From: a bacterium UBA1790
GTDB lineage: Bacteria > Bacteroidota > Bacteroidia > Bacteroidales > Muribaculaceae
Length of the DNA: 6,252 nucleotides
Reading direction: 5' to 3'
NCBI GenBank assembly: GCA_002314465.1
Contig: DCGA01000031.1
Span: 1,101 to 7,352, forward strand
Each line of letters starts with the position of its first letter. The stretch's first letter is position 1. Shown piece after piece: positions 6,181-6,252 of this stretch. A program made the position numbers and the translations under genes. Under the pieces are notes generated by a model. That model was not told the origin of the DNA. It did no database searches and saw only the letters and a program-made list of their open reading frames with translations.

Positions 6181-6252
6181 AACCTAATGAATAGAGCAGC
6201 CATCAGGCCGGGAAAAAGGTTCGGAGTCGTCTTCTAATTTTAATTTCTGAAA

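Larger units (their letters stand above)
6060..6252 (+). ncRNA. Structured transcribed leader, probably of an rRNA operon (runs off window)
   Basis: About 190 nt follow the strong promoter with no credible protein gene on either strand. Seen: a GC-rich hairpin at the very 5' end (6075-6088, GGGA loop); TGCTTTGCAACAA at 6108-6120, which resembles the rRNA antitermination boxA TGCTCTTTAACA; a long hairpin at 6131-6159 with a GAGA loop; a hairpin at 6160-6174; and an AT-rich end. No tRNA, SRP RNA, RNase P RNA or tmRNA landmark was recognised, and there is no terminator before the edge. Inference: the leader of an rRNA operon, with 16S starting just beyond 6252. Alternatives are a structured small RNA or the leader of another highly expressed gene. 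No mature 16S 5' sequence is visible, so this rests on promoter type and structure. Confidence 0.42.

Noticed and set aside
6187..6237. A 16-codon basic frame (MNRAAIRPGKRFGVVF)
   Set aside because: It has no A-rich upstream region, no family resemblance, and sits in the structured leader; not enough to call a gene.
6060..6252. tRNA, tmRNA, RNase P RNA, SRP RNA or a known riboswitch in the 3' region
   Set aside because: I found no cloverleaf with a T-loop, no CCA-type acceptor and none of the conserved cores of these RNAs.
1..6252. Insertion sequences, CRISPR arrays, phage or toxin-antitoxin genes
   Set aside because: There are no transposase or nuclease frames, no spaced direct repeats and no terminal inverted repeats in the window.

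Overview
The window is typical of a Bacteroidota genome, most likely Bacteroidales of the Prevotella/Muribaculaceae kind. RpoA and L17 read like Bacteroides-type proteins. Genes lack Shine-Dalgarno sites and have A-rich leaders. Two promoters match the Bacteroidota pattern of a -33 TTTG and a -7 TAnnTTTG. The family placement is from remembered similarity, not a search.

Region 1 (1-1730) is the end of the large ribosomal-protein operon, in the order rpsD (3' end only), rpoA, rplQ. Spacers are 14 and 6 nt, and an 11-bp perfect hairpin with a T-tract closes the operon.

Region 2 (1788-4936) is a two-gene polysaccharide-degradation unit with a 5-nt spacer. The first gene encodes an exported GH18 chitinase-type enzyme with a type I dockerin pair placed directly behind the signal peptide. 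The second encodes an exported GH9 enzyme with an N-terminal Ig-like domain. Together they suggest extracytoplasmic attack on a beta-1,4-linked polymer or its oligomers (chitin, chito-oligosaccharides or beta-glucan). No SusC/SusD pair, regulator or cohesin is present here.

Region 3 (4939-5918) holds an exported DUF1460 NlpC/P60-like protein, probably a peptidoglycan amidase. It has its own textbook promoter and its own intrinsic terminator.

Region 4 (5919-6252) has no convincing protein gene. It contains an 18-bp perfect palindrome, A-tracts like an UP element, a second textbook promoter, and a GC-rich, hairpin-rich transcribed leader with a boxA-like stretch that runs off the window. The best reading is the promoter and leader of an rRNA operon whose 16S gene would begin just past the edge. 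A structured small RNA, or a leader of another gene, is not excluded. This region and the N-terminal dockerin on the GH18 enzyme are the two points most worth following up. I found no clearly new multi-gene system.
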